From contig JBGCGJ010000042.1 of NCBI GenBank assembly GCA_045110675.1, positions 1 to 64,000 on the forward strand: a stretch of 64,000 nucleotides of DNA, read 5' to 3'. This stretch comes from JBALVT01 sp045110675. Its GTDB lineage: Bacteria; Pseudomonadota; Gammaproteobacteria; Pseudomonadales; Halieaceae. Made by a program: the position numbers and the translations under genes. This document shows, piece after piece, positions 7,608 to 16,916 of the stretch. The notes beneath the pieces were generated by a model. That model made no database searches and was not told where the DNA came from. It worked only from the letters and a program-made list of their open reading frames with translations. Each line of letters starts with the position of its first letter. Position 1 is the first letter of the stretch.

Positions 7608-9413
7608 CTAAAAGACGCTAGCGCCCGACTCCGGGTCATTCACATTGCTGCGCATGAATGCGAACAGTTCGCGCCCGCATCCGTATTGGTTTTCCTCAGA
7701 GCTGCGTTTGGCGATAGGCCGCTGCAGCCACTCCTCGTTGTCCGCAATGAGGTCAAGCAACCCGCTGTCGGCATTGAGTCGTATGATGTCTCCGTTGCAG
7801 ATTTTTCCTATGGGTCCGTCGCAGAGTGTTTCAGGTGTTAGATGAATTGCCGCTGGCACCTTTCCGGAGGCTCCCGACATGCGTCCATCGGTCACTAGCG
7901 CCACTTTGAAGCCCCGATCCTGCAAGATACCAAGGTAAGGTGTTAGCTTGTGCAGCTCGGGCATTCCATTTGCCTGGGGTCCCTGAAAACGTACGACAGC
8001 GACGAGGTCGCACTCAAGTTCGCCTTGATCAAAGGCTTCTTTGAGAGCTTCTTGCGTTTCAAATACTCTTGCCGGAGCTTCGACAATGCGATGTTCGGGA
8101 GCCACTGCTGAAATTTTTATCACGCTGCGCCCTAGGTTGCCTTGCAACAGCTTTAATCCACCTTCTGTGTCAAAGGGAGTATGGGCCGGTCGCAGGACTT
8201 CCAGGTCGGCGCTTTCGTTCACACCCTGAACATGCTCCAGTTTGGAATGGCTAAGGCGAGGTTCAAGTGTGTAGTTGCTTAATCCATGGCCCCAGACGGT
8301 GTTGACGTCTTCGTGCAACAAGCCTGCCTCAAGCAGTGTGCGGATGACGTAGGCGGTTCCACCGGCCGCATGAAAGTGATTGATGTCCGCGCTGCCGTTC
8401 GGGTAGACCCTGGCGACAAGCGGCGTGATTTCTGACAAGTCGCTATAGTCCTGCCAGTCGATGATGACTCCTGCGGCTTTAGCGATCGCTATCCAGTGAA
8501 TACTGTGATTTGTAGAACCTCCTGTAGCCAGCAGGGCGACAAGGGCATTTACGATGCATTTTTCATCAACGACTTTGGCCAGGGGCGTGTACTCGTTTCC
8601 CAGCGCTGTGATTTTGCAAAGTCTCTGCGCGGCTGCGGCGGTGAGATGATCGCGAAGCTCGGTTCCCGGCGTTTCAAAGGCGGCGCCTGGTATATGCAGG
8701 CCCATCACTTCCATAAGCATTTGGTTGCTGTTGGCGGTTCCGTAGAATGTACATGTTCCTTTGCCGTGGTATGCCCCGGACTCGGCGGCTAGCAGTTTAT
8801 CCCTGCCTACTTTCCCTTCGGCGAACTGTTGTCGAACGGCGGCTTTTTCCTTATTACTCAAGCCGGTGGTCATTGGCCCGGCCGGCGCGAACACTACAGG
8901 CAGGTGACCAAAACTCAGCGCTCCAATCAGCAGGCCGGGAACGATTTTGTCGCAGACACCCAGGCACAGCGCGCCATCGAACATATTGTGTGATAGCGCT
9001 ATCGCTGTTGCACCGGCGATAATGTCCCTGCTGAACAGGCTCAGTTCCATACCGGCTGTACCTTGAGTGACACCGTCGCACATTGCGGGTACTCCCCCTG
9101 CGACTTGAGCGGTGCAGCCTACCCCATGGGCTGCCTGTTTAACCAGATCCGGGTAATCCCCCAGTGGTTGATGAGCGGAGAGCATGTCGTTGTACGCATT
9201 GACGATACCAATGTTGGCAGCTTCGGAAAGTTTCAGAGTCTGTTTGTCGTCCTTGTCACAGGCCGCGAACCCGTGGGCCAAGTTACTACACGAAAGCGTG
9301 CCGCGCAGTGGGCCATCGCTACCCATCTGGGCGATTCTTCGCAGATACTCCGCTCTCGATTCTGTGCTTCGCTCGACAATTCTTTGAGTGATTTCTTGCA
9401 GCTTCGGATTCAT
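7608..9413 (-). CDS. edd: Phosphogluconate dehydratase
   Basis: Entner-Doudoroff dehydratase, 601 residues, converting 6-phosphogluconate to 2-keto-3-deoxy-6-phosphogluconate with an iron-sulfur cluster. Both IlvD/Edd signatures are present: MCDGVTQGTAGMELSLFSRD near residue 150 and VTDGRMSGASGKVPAAIHL near residue 510. The start MNPKLQEITQRIVERS at 9413 matches the family start; a GTG 15 bases upstream is not needed. It is the last gene of zwf-pgl-edd, beginning 2 bases after the pgl stop. The aldolase gene eda that completes the pathway is not in this window. Confidence 0.96.
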   Translation of the reverse strand: MNPKLQEITQRIVERSTESRAEYLRRIAQMGSDGPLRGTLSCSNLAHGFAACDKDDKQTLKLSEAANIGIVNAYNDMLSAHQPLGDYPDLVKQAAHGVGCTAQVAGGVPAMCDGVTQGTAGMELSLFSRDIIAGATAIALSHNMFDGALCLGVCDKIVPGLLIGALSFGHLPVVFAPAGPMTTGLSNKEKAAVRQQFAEGKVGRDKLLAAESGAYHGKGTCTFYGTANSNQMLMEVMGLHIPGAAFETPGTELRDHLTAAAAQRLCKITALGNEYTPLAKVVDEKCIVNALVALLATGGSTNHSIHWIAIAKAAGVIIDWQDYSDLSEITPLVARVYPNGSADINHFHAAGGTAYVIRTLLEAGLLHEDVNTVWGHGLSNYTLEPRLSHSKLEHVQGVNESADLEVLRPAHTPFDTEGGLKLLQGNLGRSVIKISAVAPEHRIVEAPARVFETQEALKEAFDQGELECDLVAVVRFQGPQANGMPELHKLTPYLGILQDRGFKVALVTDGRMSGASGKVPAAIHLTPETLCDGPIGKICNGDIIRLNADSGLLDLIADNEEWLQRPIAKRSSEENQYGCGRELFAFMRSNVNDPESGASVF

Positions 9414-9415
9414 GG

Positions 9416-10099
9416 TTAGGGTGCCCACCAGAGTGTTACCGGGGTTTTACTTTGCTCAAGTATTGCAGCTATCGGGTGCCCCCTATCCTGAGCAGATTCA
9501 AATACTGCACGTTTTTCATCACCGGTAATATGGACAATGACCTCTCGGCTATTGAGTACGGCGGACAGGGTGAGCGTCGCGCGTTTGTGAGGTGCTGTAA
9601 CCGGATCTGTGATCGCTACTTCGTCTGTGTTTTCGGGATCGAGCAGCGTTTTTAGATTATCCGCCTTGGGGAACCACGAAGCGGTGTGTCCATCGCCCCC
9701 CATACCCAGAATCACTGCTGTAAACGGTTTGGTCAGTAAGCTGATTCTTTGCTGTGCTTCCCTCAACCCATCTTCGGCGCGCTGGTGATCTGTTTTCAGA
9801 CCGACTACCAGTGTTTCCAGTGCGGCGTTTTGCGCAAGGTGTTCTCGTACAAGTCTCTCATTTGAGTCGGGGCTTTGGGTATCAACCCATCGCTCGTCTA
9901 CCAGAACGATGGTGACTTTTTCCCAGCTGATTTCGGACATCGACAAGCATCGAAACAATCCCTTGGGTGTGTTTCCACCTGACACGGCCAGACTAGCTGA
10001 ACCCGTTTTCTCGACATCTGCGCTCAGAACATCACAAATATGCGCTGCGAGCTCCCTGTTTAGTTGATCCTGATCGGGGTAATTTTTTTTATCATTCAT
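9416..10099 (-). CDS. pgl: 6-phosphogluconolactonase
   Basis: DevB/SOL-type lactonase, 227 residues, that hydrolyses 6-phosphogluconolactone made by Zwf. Family motifs are ASLAVSGGNTPKGLF near the N-terminus, VTIVLVDERWV in the middle and ILGMGGDGHTASWFP near residue 140. The start at 10099 is preferred over ATG 10114 because GGAAG lies about 8 bases upstream. It overlaps the 3' end of zwf by 8 bases and ends 2 bases before edd. This placement supports a single transcript and coupled translation of the first three Entner-Doudoroff steps. Confidence 0.95.
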   Translation of the reverse strand: MNDKKNYPDQDQLNRELAAHICDVLSADVEKTGSASLAVSGGNTPKGLFRCLSMSEISWEKVTIVLVDERWVDTQSPDSNERLVREHLAQNAALETLVVGLKTDHQRAEDGLREAQQRISLLTKPFTAVILGMGGDGHTASWFPKADNLKTLLDPENTDEVAITDPVTAPHKRATLTLSAVLNSREVIVHITGDEKRAVFESAQDRGHPIAAILEQSKTPVTLWWAP

Positions 10100-11546
10100 A
10101 CCAGTTTCTTCCATCTACAGCCATCAACGCAGTAGCGGTTCCGGGTCCCATGGTGCCCGAGTTATAAGATTGGATCTCCATCCCTGTCTCTTCCCAGGCG
10201 GCGATGATAGTGTCCGTCCAGCGCCAGGCCGCCTCGACTTCGTCGCGGCGCATGAACAGGGTTTGATCTCCGTGTATGGCGTCGAGCAGTAAGCGCTCAT
10301 AAGCATCGTGATGAACTTTTTCTTCCTCGGAGTCATCCGTTAAATGCAGCTCCACGGGCTTCAACCTCAGTGTTTTAGCCAGCCCCGGTTTTTTGTTCAA
10401 GGTATGAAGAGTAATGGTTTCCTCGGGCTGTAATCGAATAACCAGCTTGTTGGTGAGCTCGTTGGGATCATTGGCGAACAATGAGAAGGGCTGTCGTTTA
10501 AATTCGATCACTATCTCGGAATAGCGCTTGCTCAATCGCTTGCCAGTGCGCAAATAAAAGGGCACCCCGGCCCAGCGCCAGTTACTGATAGTTGTCTTCA
10601 GGGCGACAAAAGTCTCGGTGGTATCAGCTTCGCTGTACTCAGCTTCGTCGAGAAAGCCGTGGACTGCCTCGCCATTAACCGCACCGGCCGCATACCGGCC
10701 ACGTACGGTGCTGCTCTTAACATTGCTGGCATCAATGCGATCAAGACTGCGCAGCACTTTTACTTTTTCGTCGCGAACGTCTGCCGGATCCAGGCTCGCA
10801 GGGGGTTCCATCGCCACGATGGTCATTACCTGCAAAAGGTGGTTTTGCACCATATCCCGGAGCGCACCAATGTCGGCGTAGTAGCTACCGCGACCTTCGA
10901 CGCCGATTTCTTCCGCGACGGTAATCTGTACATTGTCGACAAAGGTGTTTTGCCACAGTGGATGAAAAAGAGGATTGCCAAAGCGGATGGCCAGGAGGTT
11001 TTGAACTGTCTCTTTTCCCAGGTAGTGATCAATACGAAAAATTGCTTGTTCCGGAAACACCTCGGCGACCTGCGCATTAATTTCCTGGCAGGAATCGAGG
11101 TCGTGACCCAGCGGCTTTTCCAGTACCACGCGGCTTGCGTCATTGACGATATTTGCCTGCGACAAATGATGACAGATGGTGCCGTACAAAGAGGGCAGAG
11201 TGGCGAGATAGAACAGCCTTGCAGGCGCGCTGTCACCGTCTAGCTGTTTAGCAAGGGATTCGTAGTCGACTTCATTGGAGGCGTCCAGCTTTTGGTAGTA
11301 AAGAGTATCGCGAAATTTTTCCCAGATGGCTTCGTCCCAATCATTTTTAGGAAGGTATTTTTGCAGATTACTGTGCGCGGCTTTTCGAAGTGTTTCGCTG
11401 TCTGCTTCGCCTCGGCCCGTGGCGATAATGCGGTGCAGGCGGCCGGCCAAACCATGGCGGTGAAGTTGAAATAAAGCGGGAAGAAGTTTACGGGTAGACA
11501 AGTCTCCGGTGCCACCGAAAACAATCAAATCAACCAATTGGCTCAT
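10092..11546 (-). CDS. zwf: Glucose-6-phosphate 1-dehydrogenase
   Basis: A 484-residue enzyme of normal length that oxidises glucose 6-phosphate to 6-phosphogluconolactone, making NADPH or NADH. The N-terminal nucleotide motif VFGGTGDLSTRKLLPAL and the active-site sequence RIDHYLGKETVQNL are intact. It is the first gene of the zwf-pgl-edd operon. The 226-bp region upstream to the sulfotransferase gene should hold the operon promoter, but I could not assign -35 and -10 boxes with confidence. Confidence 0.97.
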   Translation of the reverse strand: MSQLVDLIVFGGTGDLSTRKLLPALFQLHRHGLAGRLHRIIATGRGEADSETLRKAAHSNLQKYLPKNDWDEAIWEKFRDTLYYQKLDASNEVDYESLAKQLDGDSAPARLFYLATLPSLYGTICHHLSQANIVNDASRVVLEKPLGHDLDSCQEINAQVAEVFPEQAIFRIDHYLGKETVQNLLAIRFGNPLFHPLWQNTFVDNVQITVAEEIGVEGRGSYYADIGALRDMVQNHLLQVMTIVAMEPPASLDPADVRDEKVKVLRSLDRIDASNVKSSTVRGRYAAGAVNGEAVHGFLDEAEYSEADTTETFVALKTTISNWRWAGVPFYLRTGKRLSKRYSEIVIEFKRQPFSLFANDPNELTNKLVIRLQPEETITLHTLNKKPGLAKTLRLKPVELHLTDDSEEEKVHHDAYERLLLDAIHGDQTLFMRRDEVEAAWRWTDTIIAAWEETGMEIQSYNSGTMGPGTATALMAVDGRNWYE

Positions 11547-11730
11547 ACACCCATGTCCTCATTTAAGGTAAGAATACAACGTCGTTGTTCTGTGCGCGTG
11601 TCGATCCGGCGGGCTCAGCAGCGGGTTGAATCTTGTTTACGGTGATTGGTCCGCGACTTTCTGGAGTGCCGCTGGAGAAGCGCAAGCATAGCAAACATTT
11701 TGCTGACTTGGCCATTGGCCTGGGTAATTT

Positions 11731-11778
11731 GCCGGGCTACTCGTTGGACTATAAGCTGGACTGCAAGCCGGACTATAA
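11731..11778. repeat. Four imperfect 12-bp tandem repeats
   Basis: Units at 11731, 11743, 11755 and 11767 follow the pattern gyyggrctryha, for example gttggactataa and gccggactataa. The array covers the space just downstream of the sulfotransferase gene and runs into its last codons and stop. Its function is unknown; it may simply reflect slippage. Confidence 0.6.
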
Positions 11779-12591
11779 ATAGTCTTGAAGTTTAGCGGAT
11801 CGCCAGGTGGGTAGTTTGCGTGAGAGGTAGTGTTCGACAAAGCTGACATCCTCTGCGTACAGCTGGTTGAGATAGTGAATGTCGTCCTGGGTTATTACCG
11901 GTTCTTTTCCCCTTTCGCCTGCCGGTCGGCCTCTACCCCGATTGCTAGGGTGTAAGAGATTCCGGTCTTCGATTTCGGATCGCAGGCCGAGCCAGTGGTA
12001 AAGCTCTGTTACAAGCTTTTGGGGCTGCTCGATAATATCGTCAAACAGCACGACATGAAGTTGCTGAGGTTTGAAATATTTCAGCCATGCTTCCATATGT
12101 CTTTGGTAAAAACCCATATCGATAATGCCCCATCGATTTCCGCGATCCTGGATGCGCTCAGCGGCATCAATATTGCCGGCTCGATGATGGTGATAAAACG
12201 CTGATATCGCTCTTGCCACTGGGTTTCTCAGCGATATTATCAGCGCCGGCTCAGGCTCCAGAATACGGGCGACAACACTGGGAATATCCACATTACTTCG
12301 TTTCAGGTCTTGGCCGTATTGCGAGCGAATATCCTTCGACCAGAAGTACGCAGGTGTTGATTCGCCGCGGTAACGCATCCCGGTTCCGGCACAGAATTCT
12401 GATTTGTAAGCGGAAATACCCTCCGCCGAATCGGTTTTGTCCCGGTGGCCGAAGAATCGTAACTCCTTGGGGTTGGACATAAAGATGTCCGGATGTGCTT
12501 CGAGCCTTTCGTGTAGCCATGTGCTGCCCGCTTTTTGTGCACCGAGTACCAAAAGGTTAGGTAGAGCTCCCTCGTTCTCAACGTTCTTCAC
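11773..12591 (-). CDS. Sulfotransferase
   Basis: A 272-residue PAPS-dependent sulfotransferase. The 5'-phosphosulfate loop is near the N-terminus (LVLGAQKAGSTWLHERL, K20-T24) and the 3'-phosphate region follows at IISLRNPVARAISAFYHHHR, as in the Sulfotransfer_1 family and bacterial glycan or lipid sulfotransferases. It has no signal peptide, so it would act in the cytoplasm. The GTG start has GGAG 5 bases upstream, inside the end of the preceding membrane-protein gene, which it overlaps by 14 bases. Together with the second sulfotransferase at 30460 it suggests sulfation of a locally made glycan or lipid; the acceptor is unknown. Confidence 0.88.
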   Translation of the reverse strand: MKNVENEGALPNLLVLGAQKAGSTWLHERLEAHPDIFMSNPKELRFFGHRDKTDSAEGISAYKSEFCAGTGMRYRGESTPAYFWSKDIRSQYGQDLKRSNVDIPSVVARILEPEPALIISLRNPVARAISAFYHHHRAGNIDAAERIQDRGNRWGIIDMGFYQRHMEAWLKYFKPQQLHVVLFDDIIEQPQKLVTELYHWLGLRSEIEDRNLLHPSNRGRGRPAGERGKEPVITQDDIHYLNQLYAEDVSFVEHYLSRKLPTWRSAKLQDYL

Positions 12592-12949
12592 GCAAACTCC
12601 GCCTTTGTCTGATGATTAAGCAAGCGGCCCAGAAGCAAACAATGGCTAAGCCGCCCATCTCTCTGGCTTCTTCGACTGCGTCGCTTTGCATACTCATTGA
12701 CGCGGTGACTTCAGCCATTGAGACTGCACCGACGAACTCGCTTGCCAGGAATGCCATCCAAGCAATACCCAGCAGTAACAGCAAAGGGGGTAGCCAGGTA
12801 ATGGGGTTGTCGCGAAATCCCGAGACGCACATTACCGCTGCACTCAAATAAACAGTGATCCAGATGAGCGCGTCAGTATCGTTGTATTGGACGGCCGCGC
12901 TCAAAACAAAAATGGTGAGAAAGAGGCTGTTTAACACGACAAAAGCCAT
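12578..12949 (-). CDS. TMEM220-family small membrane protein
   Basis: A 123-residue protein with about four hydrophobic helices. Its N-terminal AAVQYNDTDALIWITVYLSAAV resembles the conserved motif of the TMEM220 family, known mostly by sequence and without an established function. It overlaps the sulfotransferase start by 14 bases on the same strand, so the two are translationally coupled. It lies back to back with the TonB-dependent receptor gene. Confidence 0.7.
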   Translation of the reverse strand: MAFVVLNSLFLTIFVLSAAVQYNDTDALIWITVYLSAAVMCVSGFRDNPITWLPPLLLLLGIAWMAFLASEFVGAVSMAEVTASMSMQSDAVEEAREMGGLAIVCFWAACLIIRQRRSLREER

Positions 12950-13006
12950 ATATTGGTCTCATTTGGATATCAGGGCGGTATACTACATCACTTTTACTGT
13001 GTGCCC

Positions 13007-15019
13007 ATGCAGAAGCAGGGCTGCGAATTCTGGAATTACGTTTTGCCTAGATTTTCCAATACTGCACTGGTGTCGCTGCTGTTTGTTTCTGCCTGCCATT
13101 CGGCCTGGTCAGATCCGGAACTGGAGTCGATTTTAGTCACCGGGGTCTATTCACCCCTGAAGCCCTCTGAACTTAGTAGTACCTCAACGCTGGTTGACCT
13201 CGACCAATTGCAGTCGATCAACGCGCGCTCATTGGGCGGCGTTTTGAAAACAGTTGCCGGTGTTCAGGTGGAAGAGCTTGGCGGGCCCGGTGGTCTCTCT
13301 GCGGTTTCTGTCCGTGGTGGAGAATCCAATTTCACCCTGGTTTTGCTCGACGGTGTGGCGATCAATGATCCGACCAATACCCGCGGCGGTGGCATTGACT
13401 TCTCGAGGCTCGATCCGGCCTCTGTTGAACGGCTGGAAATTATCCGGGGTCCTCAATCTTCGATTTATGGCTCCAATGCGCTCGGGGGGGTTATCAACAT
13501 TATTTCGCGCCAATCGACTTTCAGAAACGAACAGCTATTCCGCGCGTCTCTGGGCGAGAGAGATTTTAGCCAGTACCGTTTGTCGACATCGGGTGTCGAG
13601 GGTGAATTTGCGTATTCACTGGAGGTGAACGGGCGAGACAGCGGCGAACCGGTGCAGGGCAGTAAATTGGAAACGGATGAAGCCCGTGTGCGAATTCATT
13701 GGCGTCCCGAAGGCTCCCACGAGTTTGACTTGGGGTTTCGTACACTCAAGGGTGATAGCAGTACCTACCCCCAACAGAGTGGCGGTCCAGAGCTTGCCGT
13801 CAGTAACGCGCTTGAGCTGGCTGATTTTGACAAGGAAGTTTTGGACGGCAAGTGGCGATGGCAGGTGCTCCCGCAGTGGACCAGTCTCCTAAAGCTGGAT
13901 CGTTTTGAGCACAGTGAAGATACTGTCTCTCCGGGCATTGTCCCGTTTTCCTCAGTTCCACCGAGTGGTGCGAAAACCCGATTTGTCCGCCGGCAAGTGC
14001 AGTGGGTGAACACTATTGAATTGGCTGGCAACTACACACTCAATTTGGGAACAGACTATAGGGCAGAGGACGGCGATAGTGAAGGCTACCTCGAATTCTC
14101 AGGTTTTGAGTTGCCGACGGATTTCCAGCTGGAAAGAGACAGTGTTGGTGTGTTTGCTGATATACAGGCAAACCTCGGGGACGTCTTGTTGCTGCAGGGA
14201 AGTGTGCGCCATGACGAACCGGAAGATTTTTCGAGAGAAACAACGCTAAAACTGGGAGCGGGATTTTCGCCGAATTCGACGACACGATTGTTCGCGAATT
14301 GGGGAGAGGGATTTAAGCTCCCGAGCTTTTTTGCCCTGGGTCATCCCTTGGTAGGTAATTCCGACCTTAAGCCGGAAACTGCCCGGAGTTGGGATGTGGG
14401 TATTCGCTGGGATGCAGAAGCTCCACTGTGGTTGCAGATCGTCTACTTTCAGAATGAGTACCGTGATTTAGTCGATTTCGATTCTGAACTTTTCACCAAT
14501 GTGAACCGCAACCAGGTGAACTCTAATGGCTTTGAGTTGGAAGTGAGCTTCCAACCCCGGCGGACAGTGGATGTGCTCGCTCAGGTGACCTACACCGATA
14601 TTGATGTCAAGCACAGCTCAGTTCCGCTTCAGGGCCGACCCGCGTGGAGAGCAGGTGCTACGGTGGACTGGCAAGTATCCCCGACCCTTAGCACCGCCTT
14701 AATGTATCAATGGACTGGGGACGTGTTTGCATCTTCATTGCACACCGGAGAGTCAGTGATTGAATCTCTGGACAGTTACTCTTTGGTGAATTGGAATCTT
14801 CGCTGGAGGCTCAATAAACATCTTTCGATAGATCTGGCAGCGGACAATTTATTGGATGAACGCTATGCCAATGCGGTTGGTTTTGTTGCCCCAGGGCGAT
14901 CGCTTCGTTTCGGCTTTACGCTGGGGAAACGCTCCGAGCCAACATTAGCCAAACGTGATGCTTCCGGACCCGAACTTCAGTTGGCCGATCGTCGCTATGA
15001 GGATAAATGGGATGGGTGA
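13007..15019 (+). CDS. TonB-dependent outer-membrane receptor (BtuB-like)
   Basis: A 670-residue receptor. After a signal peptide (hydrophobic NTALVSLLFVSACHSA) comes a TonB-box-like segment (ESILVTGVYSP). The plug domain (about residues 45-160) includes AVSVRGGESNFTLVLLDGV and VERLEIIRGPQSSIYGSNALGGVINI. The beta-barrel ends with LRFGFTLGK before a 25-residue tail. The plug resembles BtuB and other small receptors, but there is no cobalamin riboswitch in the short upstream gap, so cobalamin is not supported as cargo. ATG 13007 is chosen because it places the signal peptide correctly. The next gene starts 8 bases before its stop, so it may head the glycan operon. Confidence 0.9.
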   Translation: MQKQGCEFWNYVLPRFSNTALVSLLFVSACHSAWSDPELESILVTGVYSPLKPSELSSTSTLVDLDQLQSINARSLGGVLKTVAGVQVEELGGPGGLSAVSVRGGESNFTLVLLDGVAINDPTNTRGGGIDFSRLDPASVERLEIIRGPQSSIYGSNALGGVINIISRQSTFRNEQLFRASLGERDFSQYRLSTSGVEGEFAYSLEVNGRDSGEPVQGSKLETDEARVRIHWRPEGSHEFDLGFRTLKGDSSTYPQQSGGPELAVSNALELADFDKEVLDGKWRWQVLPQWTSLLKLDRFEHSEDTVSPGIVPFSSVPPSGAKTRFVRRQVQWVNTIELAGNYTLNLGTDYRAEDGDSEGYLEFSGFELPTDFQLERDSVGVFADIQANLGDVLLLQGSVRHDEPEDFSRETTLKLGAGFSPNSTTRLFANWGEGFKLPSFFALGHPLVGNSDLKPETARSWDVGIRWDAEAPLWLQIVYFQNEYRDLVDFDSELFTNVNRNQVNSNGFELEVSFQPRRTVDVLAQVTYTDIDVKHSSVPLQGRPAWRAGATVDWQVSPTLSTALMYQWTGDVFASSLHTGESVIESLDSYSLVNWNLRWRLNKHLSIDLAADNLLDERYANAVGFVAPGRSLRFGFTLGKRSEPTLAKRDASGPELQLADRRYEDKWDG

Positions 15020-16796
15020 GCGGGATGGTGCGCGGCTCGTGCCAAGCGTTCTATCACTGCTGTCGCTCTCAGTAGCGGTATTACTGGCTTTTTCGCTGTT
15101 AGCGGCCTGGTATCGTTACCATCCGCATATGCCCTGGCGCGATACTCTGCCACTATTGCGGAATTTGATGCCCTTGCTTACCGACGGGTGGAGTACGAGT
15201 GCGGCGCTGTCGCTCATTGAACCGCATTACACAGCCCACCGAGTGTTGGTGCCCCGATTATTACTGTTCGCGGACATAGAGTTTCTCGGGGGCCGCAGCC
15301 ATCTCCTTTTCGCTTCAGGGGTTTTGGGCCTGGCGCTAATCTGGTTAAGTTTTTCGTCCCTGGCGATACAGCGCCTGCGGGGTGATTTTTGGAGTCGCCT
15401 GTTTGCAGTCTCGCTTTCGGCTGCAGTACTGCTAGCACCCGCTCATCTGTGGAATTTCCTCAACCCGATTTGTAGTTCCTGGCCGCTATCGATTGGTTTA
15501 TCAGTTGCAGCTCTTTATCTATTGGTGAGCCGTCGGCAACAACTCGGAGCTCCTTTGCTGACAGTCGTTTATTGCCTGGCCCTGTTGGCGGCGTTTAGCA
15601 ATTTTTTGGGAGTGTTGGTTTGGCTGCTACTGCCTTTGCCGCTAATTGCGGGCCGAGAAAAGTACTGGTATTTAAGCGTTATCGCTAGTGCGGTATTTGT
15701 GTTCCTGTATCTACAGGGCATTGACACCGACGCGGAAATAGCCATTTCCATTGCCGACGGTCATCCAGATAATAGCGAGATGCAAACCTACGCGTCTCAG
15801 GTGCGCGAGCTAGTTGCGCTCAATGGTCCCATGGCAATTCTTTCGAAATCAGTTCTGTCCCTTGGAGCGCCCTTATCGCTTGGCCATCCCGCTATTGCCG
15901 CTGGCCTTGTTGTGTTGTCTCTTGTTTTTCCGCTTGGGTTTTTGTTTGCAGCGCTGCGCAGATGGTGGCTCCGGGAAGAGCGGCTGAGTCAATGGGCCGA
16001 ACTTTGTTTACTGGGGTGTACACTGTGTATTGGTGCTGCACTCAGTACGCATCTGGGTAGAGTCATGCCTTATCCAGATGTGATTCACGGTGCGAGTCCT
16101 GAGCGCTATCAATCCTACGTGCTCGCTTACTGGATTTTTTGTCTGGGCTTACTGATGGAATACGCCATCAGTCTTCGAACTAATCGCGCAAAGTGGTTGC
16201 CAGTATTGGCAAGCGTTGTGCTTGCGATTATCGTTATTGCGCCTCGACCAGATTATCTTCGCGAGGAGATTCGCAGCGCTGAGCACGCGGCAATGTTGTA
16301 CTCCATTGGTGAGAGCGACAATCTGCGTATCAAGCTTCCCGAGACTGGGCTGCTATACACGGCTGAGTATGCGCTGGGGTTTAGAGCGTTTTTTGCACAA
16401 CGCTCCCTCGCCTATAAGCGTGGTTCTCAGGGGCCAGCCGGTGGAAGCCTACCGTCTTGCAAACAACTCGGCTTGCGATCTATCGCCGGGATGCCAAATG
16501 AGGCGCTAACTGCACTTGTCAAGAATCCTAAGAACTTACGGCAGATTTCAGTAGAGCTGGAAACATGGCGTGCCGTTGTCACCCGAGACATGGTCGTGTT
16601 CGTAGACGGTAAAATGCTCACACGCCTTACCCCGGTGCAAGAGGCAAGCTATACCCCTATCGACTTGCTAAAACCTTCGGAAACTCAGTGGCGCGGGGGC
16701 TACATGGGTAAGGCGGTGAACCTGTTCTCTTCTGCAGATATTAGAATCAATGGCCTGTTGGGCTTCGATGCGTCCTGCCGCCTGGATCTGTCTTGA
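15012..16796 (+). CDS. Polytopic membrane protein, possible GT-C-like glycosyltransferase (paralogue 1)
   Basis: About 594 residues with roughly ten or eleven membrane helices and a C-terminal soluble tail of about 150 residues. I do not recognise a named family. Features shared with the protein at 28543-30306 are YHPHMPWRD in the first loop, IEPHYTAHRVLVPRLLL, LLAPAHLWNFLNPI, DTDAEIA and ASPERYQSY. Acidic and His/Arg residues in the first external loop recall GT-C enzymes that use polyprenyl-phosphate sugars. The start at 15012 has GAGG 9 bases upstream and overlaps the receptor stop by 8 bases. The context of arabinose-donor genes makes a periplasmic glycosyltransferase a reasonable guess. 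Confidence 0.75.
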   Translation: MGERDGARLVPSVLSLLSLSVAVLLAFSLLAAWYRYHPHMPWRDTLPLLRNLMPLLTDGWSTSAALSLIEPHYTAHRVLVPRLLLFADIEFLGGRSHLLFASGVLGLALIWLSFSSLAIQRLRGDFWSRLFAVSLSAAVLLAPAHLWNFLNPICSSWPLSIGLSVAALYLLVSRRQQLGAPLLTVVYCLALLAAFSNFLGVLVWLLLPLPLIAGREKYWYLSVIASAVFVFLYLQGIDTDAEIAISIADGHPDNSEMQTYASQVRELVALNGPMAILSKSVLSLGAPLSLGHPAIAAGLVVLSLVFPLGFLFAALRRWWLREERLSQWAELCLLGCTLCIGAALSTHLGRVMPYPDVIHGASPERYQSYVLAYWIFCLGLLMEYAISLRTNRAKWLPVLASVVLAIIVIAPRPDYLREEIRSAEHAAMLYSIGESDNLRIKLPETGLLYTAEYALGFRAFFAQRSLAYKRGSQGPAGGSLPSCKQLGLRSIAGMPNEALTALVKNPKNLRQISVELETWRAVVTRDMVVFVDGKMLTRLTPVQEASYTPIDLLKPSETQWRGGYMGKAVNLFSSADIRINGLLGFDASCRLDLS

Positions 16797-16865
16797 TTGT
16801 CGGAGGCACATGGCTGTCGTATATTAACGTTCATAGTTTCCGGTTCGTCAATCCTCTGGCAATGA

Positions 16866-16898
16866 CTAACCTGATTGAGCACTGTGATCATAGGTTAG
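16866..16898. promoter_or_regulatory. Inverted repeat ahead of the arabinose-donor gene cluster
   Basis: CTAACCT and AGGTTAG form 7-bp perfect arms around a 19-base centre, ending 8 bases before the AAAGG ribosome site of the epimerase gene at 16917. It may be an operator or a leader hairpin. No known binding protein can be named. Confidence 0.35.
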
Positions 16899-16916
16899 CG
16901 AGCAAAAGGCAGCGTC

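Noticed and set aside
11637..11849. A minus-strand open frame rich in Ser-Pro-Ala repeats
   Set aside because: It overlaps the end of a clear sulfotransferase gene, and its repeats come from the 12-bp DNA repeat; no ribosome site or homology is seen.
12950..13006. Cobalamin riboswitch ahead of the BtuB-like receptor
   Set aside because: The gap to the divergent gene is under 60 bases and holds no B12-box-like sequence.
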